This document shows, piece after piece, positions 1 through 7,874 of a stretch of 64,000 bases of DNA (position 1 is its first letter; every line of letters begins with the position of its first letter). The notes below the pieces were generated by a model that was given only the letters and a program-made list of their open reading frames with translations, was not told the DNA's origin and searched no databases. The position numbers were made by a program, and so were the translations under genes. The stretch is from Caballeronia sordidicola (lineage in GTDB: Bacteria; Pseudomonadota; Gammaproteobacteria; Burkholderiales; Burkholderiaceae), in the NCBI RefSeq assembly GCF_001544455.2, contig NZ_FCOC02000027.1, positions 1 to 64,000 of the forward strand, in the 5' to 3' direction.

Positions 1-186
1 GGCTCTCTCAGTCCCCTCGAATACCGGGAAAGTCTTAGAATTGCGGCATAACCAGTCCAAGATTTTAGCCGCACCCCTGTTGGGTCAGATTTGGATGCAA
101 ATCAACAGACTTCCGGATCCGAGCCAGAAACTCTGCCGATGGTCGGTGGCGGGACGTTCCTAATGGCCGACCGGTTGAAAATCGTG

Positions 187-217
187 CCATCATTGATTAA
201 AATACCATCAATGATGG
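187..217. promoter_or_regulatory. Inverted-repeat operator of the toxin-antitoxin operon
   Basis: Two perfect 11-base arms, CCATCATTGAT at 187-197 and ATCAATGATGG at 207-217, are separated by 9 bases. The right arm overlaps the GGAGG ribosome binding site of the antitoxin that starts at 226. FitA/VapB-type ribbon-helix-helix antitoxins bind such repeats to repress their own operon, so autoregulation is inferred from position and symmetry. Nothing else is recognisable in bases 1-186. Confidence 0.7.
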
Positions 218-225
218 AGGGAAAA

Positions 226-477
226 ATGGCGAGCATGACGATCCGTAACCTTGACGAGCAGCTGAAGGCGCGTCTGCGCGTCCAGGCGGCGCAGCATGGA
301 CGGTCAATGGAGGACGAGGCCCGGGACATTCTCCGTGCGGCGCTCTCGACCGAATCCATCGGCGGTCAGCGTAACTTGGCTGAATCGATCCGAAGCAGGA
401 TCGAGCCATTCGGTGGCGTCGACCTGGAATTGCCGCCACGCGACGCGATTCGGGAACGAGTGGACCTCGGCGCATGA
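226..477 (+). CDS. FitA/VapB-like ribbon-helix-helix antitoxin
   Basis: This 83-residue protein starts MASMTIRNLDEQLKARLRVQ, the ribbon-helix-helix DNA-binding fold typical of FitA-type antitoxins, with the conserved HGRSMEDEAR stretch at about residues 24-35. The acidic and proline-containing C-terminus is where such proteins wrap the toxin. The start at 226 is preferred over the in-frame ATG at 91 because GGAGG stands just upstream and the N-terminus then matches the family. Its stop overlaps the toxin start as ATGA, so the two are translationally coupled. It is expected to neutralise the downstream PIN toxin and repress the operon at the 187-217 repeat. Confidence 0.85.
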   Translation: MASMTIRNLDEQLKARLRVQAAQHGRSMEDEARDILRAALSTESIGGQRNLAESIRSRIEPFGGVDLELPPRDAIRERVDLGA

Positions 478-896
478 TCGTTCTTGACACGAACGTTCTG
501 TCTGAGACGTTGAAGCCTGTGCCAGACGTCAGGGTGATGGCTTGGCTTGGCGCACAGCCGCGCGCGGCGCTTTTTACGACGACGGTAACTCGTGCCGAAA
601 TCCTCTATGGGCTGCATCTGCTGCCAGACGGTTCCCGCAAGGGTGCTCTTGCCACCGCGGTCGATGCGATTTTCGTCGAGGATTTTGCGGGCCGGCTTCT
701 TGCGTTCGACAGCGATGCAGCGGACGCATACGCAAGGATTGCGGGGTCGCGCAAAAGCGCGGGCAGACCGATCAGCCAGTTCGACGCCATGATCGCTGCC
801 TGTACGCGCTCAAGAGGGGCGGCGCTGGCCACGCGTAATGTGAAGGATTTCATCGGATGCGAGATTGCAGTCATCGATCCGTGGGCGGTGTCCTGA
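474..896 (+). CDS. PIN-domain ribonuclease toxin (FitB/VapC-like)
   Basis: The 140-residue protein begins MIVLDTNVLSE, the PIN-domain first strand with its metal-binding aspartate at residue 5. Further conserved acids lie in TRAEILYGL (Glu42) and in SQFDAMIAA around residue 104, followed by the ATRNVKDF motif near residue 125. These are the Mg2+-binding residues of VapC/FitB RNases that cleave tRNA or other RNA. It overlaps the antitoxin by 4 bases. The target RNA cannot be told from sequence. Confidence 0.85.
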   Translation: MIVLDTNVLSETLKPVPDVRVMAWLGAQPRAALFTTTVTRAEILYGLHLLPDGSRKGALATAVDAIFVEDFAGRLLAFDSDAADAYARIAGSRKSAGRPISQFDAMIAACTRSRGAALATRNVKDFIGCEIAVIDPWAVS

Positions 897-1063
897 GTTG
901 GGATTCGAACCGTTTTTCGGCGGGTTGAAATCGGGAATTGGGCCGTGTCGGACAGCAGAAAAACGGGTCTTTTTGAATATGGGTAGAAGTATGGGTAGCG
1001 GAAAGGTGTTTTTTCGGAGCCTTGCCTGTAAAGGGTTTCCGGGCGATTTGGCATCCCTCCGTC
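897..1063. other. Junction region between the TA pair and a truncated MFS gene
   Basis: No convincing gene is seen here. A 9-base direct repeat TATGGGTAG occurs at 978-986 and 990-998. MFS homology begins abruptly near 1060 without an initiation region, so a recombination end probably lies in this stretch. Short A- and T-rich runs around 955-975 and 1010-1016 stand out from the GC-rich background. Confidence 0.4.
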
Positions 1064-2166
1064 GGGCGCAAGCCGATGATGATGTGGTCCGTCTTGTTGT
1101 ACGCGCTGTTGACAGGGTGCACGGCGTTCTCGGGCAACCTGATTTACCTGTGCGTCTTGCGCTTCCTGACTGGCCTGGCAATGGGCAGCGAATGGAGCAC
1201 GGGTATTGCGCTCATTGCAGAGACGTGGCCCCGCGAAGCGAGGGCCAAGGGTGCTGGATTTCTTCAATCGGGATTTGGCTGGGGAACGCTCATTGCCGCC
1301 GTGATCTGGTATGCCTTGTCGAGCTTCGATCCATTTGGCGCGGATAACTGGCGCGTGATGTTTGTCGTCGGCGCGCTGCCCGCGTTCTTCGTGCTGTATA
1401 TCCGGCGCGGCGTCGATGAATCGGAGCAATGGCAGCAGGCGGTGCGCAACAAGCAGTGGAGCGCGACCGGCTCCAGCGATGAGAGCAACCTCTCGGCCAA
1501 GCGTCCCTTTACGCTGAAACAGGTTTTCAGCGAGCGCGAGTCCGTTCGCCGCATTGTGCTTACGACCATACTCTCGATCGTCACAATCGTGGGCTGGTGG
1601 GCTGTTTCGAGCTGGCTGCCTGCCCGCACAGCGGAATTGGCGGCACAGGAACATGTCGTCAATGCAGCTCACTGGATCTCGTCGGTATCGATTGTCTATA
1701 CGGTGGGCGCCATTCTCGCCTATATGCTTTCCGGCTTCATTATCGATGGCGTGGGCGTCGCTGGTTTCTCTTTCTGGCCTTCGCGGGTTCGCTGGCGACC
1801 ACCGTTCTGGCCTATGGCTGGATCAGTACCGTGGAAGGCATGTTGGCCGTCGCGGCAATCAACGGGTTCTTTACGCTCGGTTGTACGTTCGCGTGGCTTG
1901 CCATTTACCCGGCCGAATTATTCAATGCGTCGGTGCGGTCGACCGCGACCAGCTTTGTCTTCAACTCCGCCCGCCTGATTGCCTGGATTTTCCCGATTCT
2001 TTCCGGCTCGATGATCAAATCCTTTGGCGGTGTCTCGCACGCTGCACTGGTGTTCGGTTCCGTGTACGTCATCGGCATGATCCTTCCCTGGTTTCTTCCG
2101 GAAACGAGGGACATTGGCTTGCCTGAAGACCTCGATTCCCATGGCGCGCACGCCGCGCGCAATTAG
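1057..2166 (+). pseudogene. Broken MFS transporter (5'-truncated, frameshifted)
   Basis: The reading resembles proton-coupled organic-acid transporters of the major facilitator superfamily, with GRKPMMMWSV (the loop 2-3 motif) followed by RFLTGLAMGSEWSTG. The first two transmembrane helices and a start codon are missing, because homology starts at the loop 2-3 motif near 1064. A one-base deletion near 1756 shifts the frame: IIDGVG continues as RRWFLFLAFAG in the next frame and runs on to LPETRDIGL and a stop at 2164-2166. It lies 9 bases before leuC and probably imported that cluster's substrate. Both lesions should make it non-functional, unless the deletion is a sequencing error. Confidence 0.8.
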
Positions 2167-2175
2167 GAGCCTCGA

Positions 2176-3606
2176 ATGGGCAGTACGCTCTACGACAAGA
2201 TATTCGACGCGCATGTTGTCCGAAGCCTGCCGGACGGCACTGTCTTGCTCTATGTCGATCGCCATCTCGTGAACGAGGTCACAAGTCCGCAAGCGTTCGA
2301 GTCGATGCGCATGGAAGGCCGGGCGATCTGGCGTCCGCTTGCGAACCTCGCTGTCGCCGATCACAACGTGCCCACGACGGACCGCACGAGGGGCATCGAA
2401 GACTCAACTTCCCGCACGCAGGTCATCGCGCTGGAAGACAACGCCGCGGCGAACGGTATTCGACACTTCGGCATGAACCATCCACAACAAGGCATTCTTC
2501 ACGTGGTTGCGCCGGAGATTGGAAGCACCCTGCCAGGCATGACGATTGTCTGCGGCGACTCTCATACCAGCACGCACGGTGCATTCGGCACCTTGGCATT
2601 TGGCGTTGGAACGTCCGAGATCGAACATGTCCTCATTACGCAGACGCTTGTGACGAGGCGCAGCAAACGCATGCGTATCACGGTCGATGGCGTGTTGCCC
2701 GTTGGCTGCACTGCAAAAGACGTTGCGCTCGCCATCATCGGCCGCATTGGCACGGACGGCGCGACGGGTCATGCAATCGAGTTCGCGGGTCCCGTGGTTC
2801 GCGGCTTGTCCATGGAAGGGCGAATGACCCTGTGCAACATGTCGATCGAGGCCGGCGCGAGAGCGGGCCTCATAGCGGTGGATGCAACCACGCTGGCTTA
2901 TTGCGCAACGCGCGCCCAGGCACCGAAGAGTGAAGACTGGGAGCGTGCAAAGAGCGAATGGGCGCATCTATATTCGGATCACGATGCCGTATTCGACTCG
3001 GAAGTCCATATCGACGTAACAGCGCTCTCGCCCCAGGTAACTTGGGGAACCTCTCCCGAGATGGTCACCGATGTGACGGGCTGTATTCCGGATCCTGCAT
3101 CGACCGGAGATCACCCAAAACGCGCGTCCTATGCCAACGCGCTTCGCTACATGGGACTGGAAACAGGAACGCCGATGACTTCAATCGAACTGGACAAGAT
3201 ATTCATCGGTTCGTGCACCAATGGACGCATTGAAGACTTGCGTGCCGCGGCAGAGGTGCTGGCTAGCGTCGGCGGATGCATCGCCCCCAATATCAGGCTT
3301 GCGCTTGCGGTGCCGGGATCGACATCGGTTAAACGTCAGGCTGAGGCCGAAGGGCTGCACGAGATTTTTCTGGCCGCCGGATTCGAGTGGCGCGAAGCCG
3401 GCTGTTCAATGTGCCTGGCGATGAATGCAGATCGCCTTGGCCGAGGCGAGCGTGTTGCATCCACGTCGAACCGCAATTTCGAGGGCAGGCAGGGCGCTGG
3501 CGGCCGGTCGCATCTCGTGAGTCCGCCTACGGCGGCCGCAGCTGCACTGAAAGGGCGCTTCGCCGATGTCCGTGCATTATTGCAAGAACGCAGATCGCAT
3601 AAATGA
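2176..3606 (+). CDS. leuC: Isopropylmalate isomerase-like large subunit (LeuC paralogue)
   Basis: This 476-residue protein has full family length and matches the large subunit of 3-isopropylmalate dehydratase. The three Fe-S ligands are present: Cys347 in FIGSCTNGR and Cys410/Cys413 in GCSMCLAMN. CGDSHTSTHGAFG near residue 130 and the substrate loop STSNRNFEGRQG near residues 431-442 are also intact. AGGAG precedes ATG 2176. It needs LeuD as partner, and the adjacent leuD is frameshifted. The pairing with an MFS gene rather than leuB suggests an accessory hydro-lyase on an isopropylmalate-like acid, not the housekeeping leucine enzyme; the substrate is unknown. Confidence 0.88.
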   Translation: MGSTLYDKIFDAHVVRSLPDGTVLLYVDRHLVNEVTSPQAFESMRMEGRAIWRPLANLAVADHNVPTTDRTRGIEDSTSRTQVIALEDNAAANGIRHFGMNHPQQGILHVVAPEIGSTLPGMTIVCGDSHTSTHGAFGTLAFGVGTSEIEHVLITQTLVTRRSKRMRITVDGVLPVGCTAKDVALAIIGRIGTDGATGHAIEFAGPVVRGLSMEGRMTLCNMSIEAGARAGLIAVDATTLAYCATRAQAPKSEDWERAKSEWAHLYSDHDAVFDSEVHIDVTALSPQVTWGTSPEMVTDVTGCIPDPASTGDHPKRASYANALRYMGLETGTPMTSIELDKIFIGSCTNGRIEDLRAAAEVLASVGGCIAPNIRLALAVPGSTSVKRQAEAEGLHEIFLAAGFEWREAGCSMCLAMNADRLGRGERVASTSNRNFEGRQGAGGRSHLVSPPTAAAAALKGRFADVRALLQERRSHK

Positions 3607-4234
3607 CGCCCTTTACCAAACATACCGGCGTGGTGGTCCCGCTGGACCGGGATAACATCGACACCGACGCGATCATTCCAAAGCAGTACATGAAGTCGAT
3701 TGCCCGAACCGGTTTTGGGCCCTATGTATTTGACGAATGGCGTTTCCTGGACGAGGGGTATTACGGAAAACCCTTGTCCGGGCGCACGCCGAATCCGGAT
3801 TGTCCAATCAATTTTCCGCGCTTCGCCAATGCGTCGATCCTGCTGACGGGGAAGAACTTTGATGCGGCAGTTCCCGTGAGCACGCGCCTTGGGCGCTGTA
3901 TCAATTCGGGATTCGCGTAGTGATAGCGGCAAGTTTCGCCGATATCTTCTTCAACAACTGCTGCAGGAACGGCATCTTGCCAGTCGTCCTGGAAGAGGCG
4001 CAAATCAGGACGCTGCGGCAAGCGGTGGAAGACACAGTGGGCTTTCGTTTGGGCGTCGACTTGACGAGGTGCGAAGTGAACGCGCCGAGCGGCGAGCGCT
4101 TTCAATTCAACGTGCCCGAAGCGCTGCGCACGAACCTTCTTCAGGGCGTTGACGAAGTCGGCGCGACGTTAGCGTTCGTGGATGAAATCAGGGCATTCGA
4201 ACAGGCTAGGCTGGCTGATCGTCCGTGGTTGTGA
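3603..4234 (+). pseudogene. leuD: Frameshifted isopropylmalate isomerase small subunit
   Basis: The first part (MTPFTKHTGVVVPLDRDNID to ILLTGKNF) is clearly LeuD. Near 3861 one G is missing, so the expected NFGCGSSREHAPWAL is read out of frame and ends at a stop at 3918-3920. The right frame resumes as GSSREHAPWALYQFGIRVVI and continues to ADRPWL at 4231. Restoring one base gives a normal length of about 210 residues. It overlaps the leuC stop by 4 bases. The lesion removes the active-site swivel loop, so LeuC here is probably without its partner unless the deletion is a sequencing error. Confidence 0.85.
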
Positions 4235-4261
4235 TGCAACTCAGGCGCAGTTCAGCCCGGT

Positions 4262-4918
4262 TCAGGCGTCTGGATGAGCGGGATAGCCTACGGTTTGCGC
4301 AAGCACAGGCAGACGCTCGCGCGACAGGCGCATATGCTCGGCGAGAACGCTCCGGTTGAACCAGCCACGCGCGGCCACCGAAAGTCCGGCCGACGCGCAG
4401 AAGAGGTACACGTTTTGCACGATCGCGCCGGCGCACGCCGCTGCAAAGATGTCCCGTTGAGACGCAGGAATTTCGCGCATGCGTGAGACATTGGCAACGT
4501 ACACGAGATCAAGCGGTGCCTCGCCCGCAAAGTCCTGGTAGCCCGTGAGTCCGCGCAGGTCCTGCGCCGCGACCAGTTCGAGCGCGTGCGCCCTGGGCTC
4601 ATACAGGTTGAGTCCGCGCGCGAGAACAGCATAGATATCGATTTCGTGCACGCCCAGAGCCGACGGCGCCGTGCGGCCGCCCTCGTCCGGGCGATTGATG
4701 CCATTGGCCGCCCAAAGCAGATCGCCAAGCAACACATCGGGCAATTCCGCCGATGCAAACTCGCGCCTTGTGCGGCGCAACGCGAAAGCTTCCATGAGCG
4801 GCCGGCCACCGCTTCGGCCCGGCGCGGGCAACGCGATCCTGGGCAACGCATCGCCACTCACGGGTCGGGGCCTGACGCCCTTGAGCAGCGTGTTGCCGAG
4901 CGTGAATAGGGGTTTCAT
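4262..4918 (-). CDS. Nitroreductase-family protein (SagB-like)
   Basis: The 218-residue product has FMN-binding nitroreductase features: RRTRREF near residue 50, the LLWAANGINRPDEGGRTAPS region, and AGAIVQNVYLFCASAGL in the helix that builds the dimer and FMN site. Such enzymes reduce nitro groups, quinones or thiazoline-type intermediates with NAD(P)H; the substrate is unknown. The start at 4918 (MKPLFTLGN) is preferred over 4984, because the FNR-type box at 4987-5000 would place the transcript start near 4952, inside the longer version. It lies back to back with another nitroreductase gene and is probably expressed at low oxygen. Confidence 0.78.
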   Translation of the reverse strand: MKPLFTLGNTLLKGVRPRPVSGDALPRIALPAPGRSGGRPLMEAFALRRTRREFASAELPDVLLGDLLWAANGINRPDEGGRTAPSALGVHEIDIYAVLARGLNLYEPRAHALELVAAQDLRGLTGYQDFAGEAPLDLVYVANVSRMREIPASQRDIFAAACAGAIVQNVYLFCASAGLSVAARGWFNRSVLAEHMRLSRERLPVLAQTVGYPAHPDA

Positions 4919-4986
4919 CGACGTCTCGTTGAAATGCAGCGCCTTCGCGCCGATACACCATGCTGCGCTTTCGGATTGCAGCACCG

Positions 4987-5000
4987 TTGACTTGCATCAA
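4987..5000 (-). promoter_or_regulatory. FNR/ANR-type box
   Basis: TTGACTTGCATCAA matches TTGAY-N4-RTCAA. Its centre is 75 bases from the nitroreductase start at 4918. Class II activation (box at -41.5) predicts a 5' leader of about 34 bases. Confidence 0.75.
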
Positions 5001-5021
5001 ACGCGGCGCGCACCGCGAAGA

Positions 5022-6044
5022 TCAGGAGACCACATCGGAGAGCGCACGGCGCGGCGAGTGCCCGGCACGTGGCCCGCAGCCCATGCGCAAGAGCAGTTGC
5101 GGATAGGCGCTCATGCCCGTGACCTGGGCCAGCGCGTTACGCAGCGATTCCACCTCGATGGGCTGATTCAGATAAGAGGCTGTCAGCCCGAGTTGCACGC
5201 CCGTCAGCAACACCCGCTCAAGCGCCTGTCCGGCGACGAGCCACGCTTCGCGGTCATCCGTCGCGGTGCCGATGCATAAGAGGACCGGTGACCCGTACGC
5301 CAGCGATTTGTGCGCGGCGGCAAGCCCTCCGCCAAGATCGAAGGTGCGAATAATCGATGCTGTCAGCGGGACGGCGAAATCGAGCAGCTTGTTCACGTCG
5401 GGAGCGTAGGCTGGCATGCCGTCCGCCGCGCGGCGCGAATGAATCCAGCTGGCCAGTTCGCGCCGGAAACGCGGATCGCGAAACTGGATGCCATCTGCTT
5501 CAGCGACAAGGTTTCCGATCTGTTCACGGCGGTGCAGTTCGTCCATGCAGACTGCTTCCGCGCCTTCCGCATCAGCCGCCAGTAGCAGGCGATCCTGATC
5601 CTCCGGTGCGATGGCCTCGGCGCGGAACGCCTCGCGTGTGGTTACGCGCTTCCTGATGGCGTCAAAAAGCGATGCCGCGTGGGTATCGCGGGCGCCGTCA
5701 GGCAGCACACGCACGATTGCCAGCACGTCCGGGTCGGCGACGGCAGGAAAAAGCGTGATCGCGTAACCGAGCGCGAAATGGCTGAGCGCCACGCGCAGGT
5801 TGAAAAGCGCTGCGCCGCAACTGATGACGAGTTCGCGGTCGAATGGGTCGATCACCGGGAGCGCCCGGGTACGATCGGCGCACAGGATGATCGTCTTGCC
5901 ATCGGCGATAAAACGCCACGGTTGCGCGTTGTGGCTGGAAGGCGCCAGAACCGCATAGTTCAGGGCAAAGCGCGCTCGGGCCTCCGCGGGGGCGTCTGGC
6001 GCCAGGCGGTTTTCGTCGATGTCCCAAACTGAAGGCGTCGGCAT
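5022..6044 (-). CDS. Acg-family FMN nitroreductase-like protein
   Basis: The 340-residue product resembles the Acg family, nitroreductase-fold proteins first known from hypoxia-induced mycobacterial loci. Visible features are LAPSSHNAQPWRF near residue 33 (FMN-binding loop), ELVISCGAALFNLRVAL, the LFDAIRKRVTTREAF region, and a C-terminal LLRMGCGP. Some Acg proteins lack activity because a lid covers the FMN site, so enzyme function is not certain. It is divergent from a zinc alcohol dehydrogenase across an FNR-type box, which fits low-oxygen expression. Confidence 0.8.
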   Translation of the reverse strand: MPTPSVWDIDENRLAPDAPAEARARFALNYAVLAPSSHNAQPWRFIADGKTIILCADRTRALPVIDPFDRELVISCGAALFNLRVALSHFALGYAITLFPAVADPDVLAIVRVLPDGARDTHAASLFDAIRKRVTTREAFRAEAIAPEDQDRLLLAADAEGAEAVCMDELHRREQIGNLVAEADGIQFRDPRFRRELASWIHSRRAADGMPAYAPDVNKLLDFAVPLTASIIRTFDLGGGLAAAHKSLAYGSPVLLCIGTATDDREAWLVAGQALERVLLTGVQLGLTASYLNQPIEVESLRNALAQVTGMSAYPQLLLRMGCGPRAGHSPRRALSDVVS

Positions 6045-6105
6045 TTTGTATCACCATAGTCGGATGGAGCGTGCTTTGATCGTGTCAGTCTTGAGCGGAA
6101 AAGCA

Positions 6106-6119
6106 TTGACGCAAATCAA
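6106..6119. promoter_or_regulatory. FNR/ANR-type box shared by divergent genes
   Basis: TTGACGCAAATCAA lies between the Acg-like gene (start 6044) and the alcohol dehydrogenase (start 6175). Its centre is 68 and 62 bases from the two starts, so class II promoters in both directions would have leaders of about 20-27 bases. One site could serve both. Confidence 0.75.
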
Positions 6120-6174
6120 GTGCAGGCGGCTTCATCGTGTCCAATGAATGTGGAAACCGACGTGAGGAGGCGAC

Positions 6175-7164
6175 ATGCGCGCGATGGTATTTGACGGAAA
6201 CTCTCCGACGCTGCAAGCGCAGGATGTGCCCGATCCGGAGCCGGGACCGGGGCAAGTGCTTATCGATGTCCATGTGTGCGGCGTATGCCGAACCGACCTT
6301 CACCTGGTCGACAGCGAATTGCCGGAGCCGAAACGGCCGGTGATTCCGGGCCATGAGATTGTGGGCAGAGTGTCGGCGCTCGGTGCGGGCGTGTTCGGTT
6401 TCGCGCTCGGTGATCGGGTAGGCGTGCCGTGGCTCGGCCGCACCTGCGGAGCGTGTCCGTTTTGCCGTTCGGGGCGCGAGAATCTTTGCGATCAGCCCGG
6501 TTTTACCGGTTACACGCTCGATGGCGGATACGCCGAGCGCGTGGTGGCCGACAGCCGGTATTGCCTGCATGTGCCCGAGTGCTACACGGATGCCGAAGCA
6601 GCGCCGCTCATGTGCGCCGGGTTGATCGGTTATCGCACGTTGGCGATGGCGGGCGATGCAAGGCGTATCGGCATTTATGGATTTGGCGCGGCGGCGCATC
6701 TGGTGACGCAGGTCGCACGGCATCAAGCGCGCGAGGTGTACGCATTTACCCGTGAAGGCGACACCGAGGCCCAGGCTCTAGCGTTGCGCGTGGGGGCGTG
6801 CTGGGCTGGCAGCAGTGCGGACCTGCCGCCGGAACCGCTGGACGCGGCGCTGTTGTTCGCGCCGGTCGGCGCGCTGGTTCCGCAGGCGCTGCAGGCGGTG
6901 ACGAAAGGCGGCACGGTGGTGTGCGGCGGCATTCATATGAGCGATATTCCATCGTTTCCCTATGCGCTTCTTTGGGGCGAGCGACGGGTGGTATCGGTGG
7001 CGAATCTGACACGCAAGGACGGCCGTGATTTCATGCGCATTGCAGGGGAATCGAAGCTTGACGTGGCGACGACACCCTACGAGCTCGCCGATGCGAATCG
7101 TGCACTCGGCGATCTGCGCGATGCAAGGGTGCACGGAGCCGCGGTGCTGCGGGTGCGGGGTTGA
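6175..7164 (+). CDS. Zinc-dependent alcohol dehydrogenase (AdhA-like)
   Basis: This 329-residue medium-chain dehydrogenase has catalytic zinc ligands in HVCGVCRTDLHL and PVIPGHEIVG, and structural zinc cysteines in CGACPFCRSGRENLC. The Rossmann motif IGIYGFGAAAH departs slightly from GxGxxG. GAGGAGG precedes ATG 6175. It probably oxidises or reduces small alcohols and aldehydes, and here may dispose of reductant as alcohol when oxygen is short. The FNR-type box 56 bases upstream supports that. A different dehydrogenase sits at 30135. Confidence 0.87.
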   Translation: MRAMVFDGNSPTLQAQDVPDPEPGPGQVLIDVHVCGVCRTDLHLVDSELPEPKRPVIPGHEIVGRVSALGAGVFGFALGDRVGVPWLGRTCGACPFCRSGRENLCDQPGFTGYTLDGGYAERVVADSRYCLHVPECYTDAEAAPLMCAGLIGYRTLAMAGDARRIGIYGFGAAAHLVTQVARHQAREVYAFTREGDTEAQALALRVGACWAGSSADLPPEPLDAALLFAPVGALVPQALQAVTKGGTVVCGGIHMSDIPSFPYALLWGERRVVSVANLTRKDGRDFMRIAGESKLDVATTPYELADANRALGDLRDARVHGAAVLRVRG

Positions 7165-7196
7165 TGGGTACGTGGATACAGGACGTCGCGCCATAG

Positions 7197-7481
7197 TCAG
7201 GTCCGATCTATCATTCGATCAGCCGGGTCGCTTTTGGAAAAATATGACACGTTCGGTTTTATTAAACCGAGGGCGTGATGCATCGCGTGTGTTCCGTAGG
7301 CAGCGTCATCAAGTTCGATTAATGCCACCCAGCGATGTACTATGCGCGCATATTGACGTGTCGATATTTGCGACGTGCTGTGAACTCGGCTGGGAAGGAC
7401 GAAATCCGACGATGCCAGCTTCGCTGCCTTGATCCAGAGTTCGAGGCTCTCAAGGGTTTGCTTCGTCATCTCGAACTGCAC
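7197..7481 (-). pseudogene. Relict of a tyrosine recombinase (integrase)
   Basis: The reading contains FVLPSRVHSTSQISTRQYAR, then IVHRWVALIELDDAAYGTHAM. This resembles the catalytic domain of a family of Burkholderiales integrases in which PSR, LSTRQYAR and GTHTMRRTK are conserved. Only about 70 residues remain. The GTH motif runs into HHALGLIKPN instead of RRTK, and the catalytic RRTK arginine and C-terminal tyrosine are lost. No start or upstream part is seen. It is a scar of an old mobile element, on the strand opposite the preceding dehydrogenase. Confidence 0.6.
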
Positions 7482-7527
7482 CCCAGACTTAGCATCACGG
7501 GCTCACTCGCCTGAAGGTAAGGAGGCT

Positions 7528-7872
7528 TCAACCGCGGACCGCCACAGTAACCACAATGAGAGCCGAGAAGATCAGCGCCGGGGCGAGATGCGGGAAAGGC
7601 TCCCGATTTCGTAGCAGTGTGAAGAGCGCGCCAATCATGATCGCACTGGCCAGCGTTAAGCCTAAAACTCTGGTTTGTTGTCCAAAAAGAAGTGCTGCAC
7701 TGAGCAACTCGAGAGCGCCACAGAGCAACCGGAACCGTGCCGGGTAACCCCAGCGTGCGAAGTCTCGCTTCACTGCGCTGGGTCCGGCGAGATTGACCAC
7801 CCCAGCAATTGCGAACAGAACCGCTACGATCATGGCGAAAATCGACTCGAAAGATACGCTGTTCCACGCCAT
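7528..7872 (-). CDS. DoxX-like small membrane protein
   Basis: The 114-residue protein has about four hydrophobic segments: IFAMIVAVLFAIAGVVNLAG, CGALELLSAALLFG, GLTLASAIMIGALF and APALIFSALIVVTVA. It also has FARWGYPARF, as DoxX-like proteins do. The start at 7872 (MAWNSVSFES) is chosen because it falls 2 bases after the stop of the upstream epimerase-like gene, making an operon. The biochemical role is unknown; DoxX relatives are linked to quinone or thiol chemistry. Confidence 0.7.
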   Translation of the reverse strand: MAWNSVSFESIFAMIVAVLFAIAGVVNLAGPSAVKRDFARWGYPARFRLLCGALELLSAALLFGQQTRVLGLTLASAIMIGALFTLLRNREPFPHLAPALIFSALIVVTVAVRG

Positions 7873-7874
7873 GA

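Noticed and set aside
903..918. GGGATTCGAACC resembling the T-arm of a tRNA on the minus strand
   Set aside because: Only two of five stem pairs form around the loop and no acceptor, anticodon or D-arm is readable nearby, so a tRNA or remnant is not supported.
1307..1316. TGGTATGCCT inside the MFS pseudogene as a further operator copy
   Set aside because: It is within a coding remnant far from the regulon and lacks the flanking AAATG and CACGCAT elements.
6075..6089. TTTGATCGTGTCAGT as a second FNR-type box before the alcohol dehydrogenase
   Set aside because: The right half departs from RTCAA; the good box at 6106 explains control of both genes.
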